From NCBI GenBank assembly GCA_023386045.1, contig JAEWKK010000010.1, positions 1 to 64,000 of the forward strand: a DNA stretch of 64,000 nt, in the 5' to 3' direction. Numbering within the stretch: the first letter of the stretch is position 1; every line of letters starts with the position of its first letter. This DNA comes from Bacteroidota bacterium (GTDB taxonomy: Bacteria > Bacteroidota > Bacteroidia > Chitinophagales > Chitinophagaceae). Positions 61,314 through 64,000 of the stretch are shown one piece after another. Below the pieces are notes generated by a model. It was given only the letters and a program-made list of their open reading frames with translations, did not search any database and had not been told where the DNA came from. Made by a program: the position numbers and the translations under genes.

Positions 61314-62588
61314 CTATTGTAAGAATTTGCCCTGATTAAAACGAAGCTTGATTCGCCTGACATTATTGAGGTCCTCCGCCGGGTTTCCTTCCAGGGCAAG
61401 GAAACTGGCTTCGTAACCCTGTTTGATAGCGCCCAATTTCCTGGTTGGGAAAATGGCAGATGGAGTATTCTGAGCCCAGATTTTTAATAGCGTTAGATTG
61501 TCAAAAACTCCCAGTTCTTTTAGATACAAAACCTCTTTTGATGAATTATCAGCTGGATCGTCGCTGCCAATAGCCAGTGAAACTCCGTAATTATAGAGCA
61601 GCTGCAGATCAACAGCCTGGATCTCACGGGCCTGGGCAAAATCTTCACGTTTCAGAGTTCCACCCTGGTAAAGACTTATGGCATGAGTAGTTATGACTGT
61701 GACTCTCCTCCTTGCTGCCAACTTAGCGTCTTCAGCTGAAATAGATACATAGGGTATGCCACTGATCATACGGGGCATATGTGCGATTTTATCAACACCT
61801 GCCAGCAGCGCTGTATGAAAGTCGTGGGCATTGATGATATGAGCGCTTACTTTTAAATTCTCGGCATGCGCTTTTTTTACGATGAGGGGAATTAGTTTGG
61901 GATCAAGCCCCCTGTATCGAACGGTTGAATCATTTTTTAGCTCTTCATATCTGTCGGACTGCGAGAGCAGGACCTTGATAAAATCCGGCCTGTACCTAAT
62001 AATAAGCGGCCATTTAGTTTCCAGGTCTGTTTTGGAATTAATAATAAAGTAGCGGCGATCATTCAAACTTTCTTTTGTGTTGCCCGGATAAAAACCTCTG
62101 GCGAGAAGGCTTTCGACCAGAGGAATGGGATGGCCGCCTGGAGAAGTAATATTGCCTTGTGCAAAGAGAACATCTATTGTACCCGGCCTGTTAATGTTCA
62201 GGGCCTTTTTTATGCTATCGTTAACAGGATAATTGCCCTGAATTTTCACATAGAATACACCTGCATCAATATAGTTCCGGATTGCTTTTGAATCCCATTC
62301 CATGACCCCTGTGCCGATATTATGATTGTGAGCTTCACCAAAAGGTGGTAAGAGGTAAAGTCCTTTAAGATCAATAGTTGAATCTATCCTGGAAGGCTTG
62401 TCAAAAGAAAAGTGACCATTGACACTATAAATAGTTCCTGTATCAAAACCATAGCCGTTGAAATAATGGGCATTGATGAATTTTGTGTTGGGTGTTTGTG
62501 TTTGAGCCATGAGGGGTAACGATAAAGAAAACCAAGAAGATAAAAAAAGTCTCAGGGCTATAACTAAAACTCTACTGGTATATTTCAT
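61314..62588 (-). CDS. Exported amidohydrolase-family protein
   Basis: 424 residues. A signal peptide (about 1-28, ending LMAQ) is followed by an amidohydrolase TIM-barrel. The metal-binding HxH is seen as EAHNHN (about 90), and later His in SAHIINAHDFH and DKIAHMPRM (about 250-270). AIGSDDPADNSSKE gives the conserved Asp. TLLKIWAQNTPSAIF, GAIKQGYEASFLALEGNP is the classical C-terminal pattern of imidazolonepropionase/dihydroorotase-like hydrolases. The substrate is unknown; the signal peptide points to a periplasmic metabolic role. Confidence 0.85.
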   Translation of the reverse strand: MKYTSRVLVIALRLFLSSWFSLSLPLMAQTQTPNTKFINAHYFNGYGFDTGTIYSVNGHFSFDKPSRIDSTIDLKGLYLLPPFGEAHNHNIGTGVMEWDSKAIRNYIDAGVFYVKIQGNYPVNDSIKKALNINRPGTIDVLFAQGNITSPGGHPIPLVESLLARGFYPGNTKESLNDRRYFIINSKTDLETKWPLIIRYRPDFIKVLLSQSDRYEELKNDSTVRYRGLDPKLIPLIVKKAHAENLKVSAHIINAHDFHTALLAGVDKIAHMPRMISGIPYVSISAEDAKLAARRRVTVITTHAISLYQGGTLKREDFAQAREIQAVDLQLLYNYGVSLAIGSDDPADNSSKEVLYLKELGVFDNLTLLKIWAQNTPSAIFPTRKLGAIKQGYEASFLALEGNPAEDLNNVRRIKLRFNQGKFLQ

Positions 62589-62687
62589 TATCCATTATTA
62601 AAAGGCGATCAAAAAATATAAGGTATGGGAGTGTGTTTTGTAGAGTGTAGTTTCTATGGCTTGCTGATATTGCTAAATTAAGATTGT

Positions 62688-62850
62688 AAATCGGGAATTA
62701 TAATTTTTATTTACTGGTTAGGAAGGAGGGAAAGCAGGAAAGACATTTGAGCGTTAAGCGGAAGTAGGTAAGAATAAAGTTGACGAGTCCCTCAATTAAA
62801 TGCTTTGCTAAAATAAAGTGATGACGCGGAGACAGATCGTAAAAGGAAGC
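62688..62850 (+). repeat. Modular non-coding repeat locus 5, degenerate
   Basis: A (ATCGGGAATTATAATTTT and GGAAGGAGGGAAAGCAGGAAAG), B (GACGAGTCCCTCAATTAAATG near 62780) and C (GACGCGGAGACAGATCGTAAAAGG near 62822), same order as elsewhere. It fills most of the gap between two minus-strand genes. Confidence 0.6.
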
Positions 62851-62856
62851 AATAGA

Positions 62857-63456
62857 TCAATTCATGTCTCCTGTTATCGCCAATGTTTTTATTACACCCA
62901 GCTTTTTAAGTTCCCAGAAACATTTTGCAGTGGCGGTGATATCAACAGCCGCATTATGCGCTTCATCAAAACCGGTTTTAAAAAGCTTATAATGCAGCTC
63001 AGAAAGCTTAGGCCATTTAGGACCATAATATCCAGGGATGGCGCAAAACTCTGTTGTTGATTCCATTGTGCAGATCTTCCTTTTTTTAGGAATAGGATTC
63101 AACATCTTATTTCGTAGAAATTCACACCCGACAATCTTTTCATCAAAACTCATGTTATGTGCCACTAAATAACCAGCATCGGCAATGAGTTCACTGAACT
63201 CCTTAAGGACTACGGATAACGGGATGCCCTTATTTAACGCAGTTTGATGTGTAATACCATGAATGCGCGAAGCATCAGCCGGAATGATAAATCCTTCCGG
63301 TTTAATAATATAATCTCTTGAAGCCAGCAGGCTTCCTTTGTCATCATAATACAAAAAAGCCAATTGCACCAACCTTGGCCAGTTCTTTTCATCTGTGACT
63401 GGAGCTTTGTAGTTTTTTGGCAACCCGGTGGTTTCGGTATCGAAAAATAAATACAT
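62857..63456 (-). CDS. DEDDh 3'-5' exonuclease (DnaQ/RNase T-like)
   Basis: 199 residues. ExoI motif FFDTETTG (D6, E8), ExoII LVAHNMSFDEKIVGCEF, and ExoIII HNAAVDITATAKCF (His and Asp), the full DEDDh catalytic set. It is a single-domain protein like stand-alone exonucleases that process nucleic acids or proofread. No polymerase gene is adjacent. Confidence 0.92.
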   Translation of the reverse strand: MYLFFDTETTGLPKNYKAPVTDEKNWPRLVQLAFLYYDDKGSLLASRDYIIKPEGFIIPADASRIHGITHQTALNKGIPLSVVLKEFSELIADAGYLVAHNMSFDEKIVGCEFLRNKMLNPIPKKRKICTMESTTEFCAIPGYYGPKWPKLSELHYKLFKTGFDEAHNAAVDITATAKCFWELKKLGVIKTLAITGDMN

Positions 63457-63699
63457 AAGGCAGTTTTGGTTGATAACTTAAAACAATATAAAATATTTTC
63501 AGGAATAGTTGTAGTTATGAAACCAGCTATTGTTTAGAATATGTTCAGGAAATTCTCCTCTTGGCGAAGTTTAAAATTCACCAGGCTTTTGTACTTTGGA
63601 GATGGCAGTTAAAAAAGCATGGAAAAAAGCGATCCAATCCCTATAATGCAGGTTGTAAGGAAGGCCTCTGTTTTATGCAATATTTATTAAACATCCATT

Positions 63700-64000
63700 A
63701 TGCTAATAAAATTAATACTGGGATGGCTGTTATCAAGCATCTCTTATGCTGCACTTGCTCAAACAAAAGAACTTAAAAGGCCGATAAATTCAGGTAAAAA
63801 TTATCCTTCCAAAAACCAGTCAAACACTAACACCAGGAATTATGAACCCGAGTTTTTTCTGCTTATAGATTCCATAGCGGGAAGGTGGGAAAATACATTC
63901 AAAGAAATACAACTTAGAACTGATGAATTTCAATTGAACACAACTGTAGCAGATGCCAACGGAATCATCTATGCTATTGGTGTCGTTAACAAAAATGGAA
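63700..64000 (+). CDS. Exported protein, 3'-truncated by the window
   Basis: A frame opens at the ATG 63700, after a TAA in the same frame at 63688, and remains open to the window end. The N-terminus (MLIKLILGWLLSSISYAALAQ) is a signal peptide. The next 80 residues are polar (KELKRPINSGKNYPSKNQ...) with FFLLIDSIAGRWENTFKEIQ. It matches no family I recognise. The rest lies outside the window. Confidence 0.72.
   Translation, partial: MLIKLILGWLLSSISYAALAQTKELKRPINSGKNYPSKNQSNTNTRNYEPEFFLLIDSIAGRWENTFKEIQLRTDEFQLNTTVADANGIIYAIGVVNKNG

Noticed and set aside
63561..63776. 71-residue plus-strand frame near the window end
   Set aside because: Overlaps the signal-peptide gene starting at 63700 in another frame and has no domain features.

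Overview
The window reads as a chromosomal segment of a Bacteroidota bacterium, most likely a member of the Chitinophagaceae. The reasons are several secreted proteins with type IX secretion (T9SS) C-terminal sorting domains, delta-60 and SprB-like repeats, a full 14-gene nuo operon with separate nuoC and nuoD and a short nuoG, Bacteroidota-type exbB-exbD-exbD-tonB genes, start sites that mostly lack a Shine-Dalgarno sequence, and one clear -33/-7 promoter of the TTG / TAnnTTTG type. The family assignment is inference; the phylum is well supported.

Layout. 1-7.7 kb: cell-surface genes. These are the tail of one CBM6/T9SS protein, a polytopic membrane protein, a lipoprotein, a 1016-residue beta-helix/PKD/3xCBM6/T9SS protein, and a convergent delta-60 repeat protein. 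8.1-14.3 kb (minus strand): mnmE, then an exbB-exbD-exbD-tonB operon, then a MacB/FtsX-type permease. 14.3-29.0 kb (minus): respiratory complex I, nuoA to nuoN, with a VOC-family gene and an NTF2-like gene wedged between nuoE and nuoF. 29.1-32.9 kb (minus): a second TonB gene, a small membrane protein, a PstS-like lipoprotein and a TPR protein. This looks like the other half of an energy-transduction gene block.

33.0-50.3 kb is an accessory, defence-like region. It holds an MNT/HEPN toxin-antitoxin pair, a tyrosine phosphatase, a GxxExxY protein, an IS110-family element whose 5' non-coding end could fold like a bridge RNA, and a series of imperfectly palindromic repeats that separate these modules. 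It also holds two stretches of 11-bp periodic DNA and a type I restriction-modification operon (hsdR-hsdS-X-PIN-hsdM) with an unknown gene and a PIN-domain gene set inside it. A signal-less trypsin-like protease and a DUF2779 nuclease follow.

50.3-64 kb is gene-sparse. It has small secreted or lipoprotein genes of unknown role, a serine hydrolase cut by an in-frame stop 35 codons before its natural end, an SprB-like T9SS protein, an amidohydrolase and a DEDDh exonuclease. Nearly every intergenic gap here carries copies of a modular non-coding repeat family (modules A-D in a fixed order). The candidates I would examine first are the hsd-embedded X-PIN pair, the IS110 non-coding RNA with its atypical DEDD active site, and the modular repeat family. 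No tRNA, rRNA or CRISPR array was seen.
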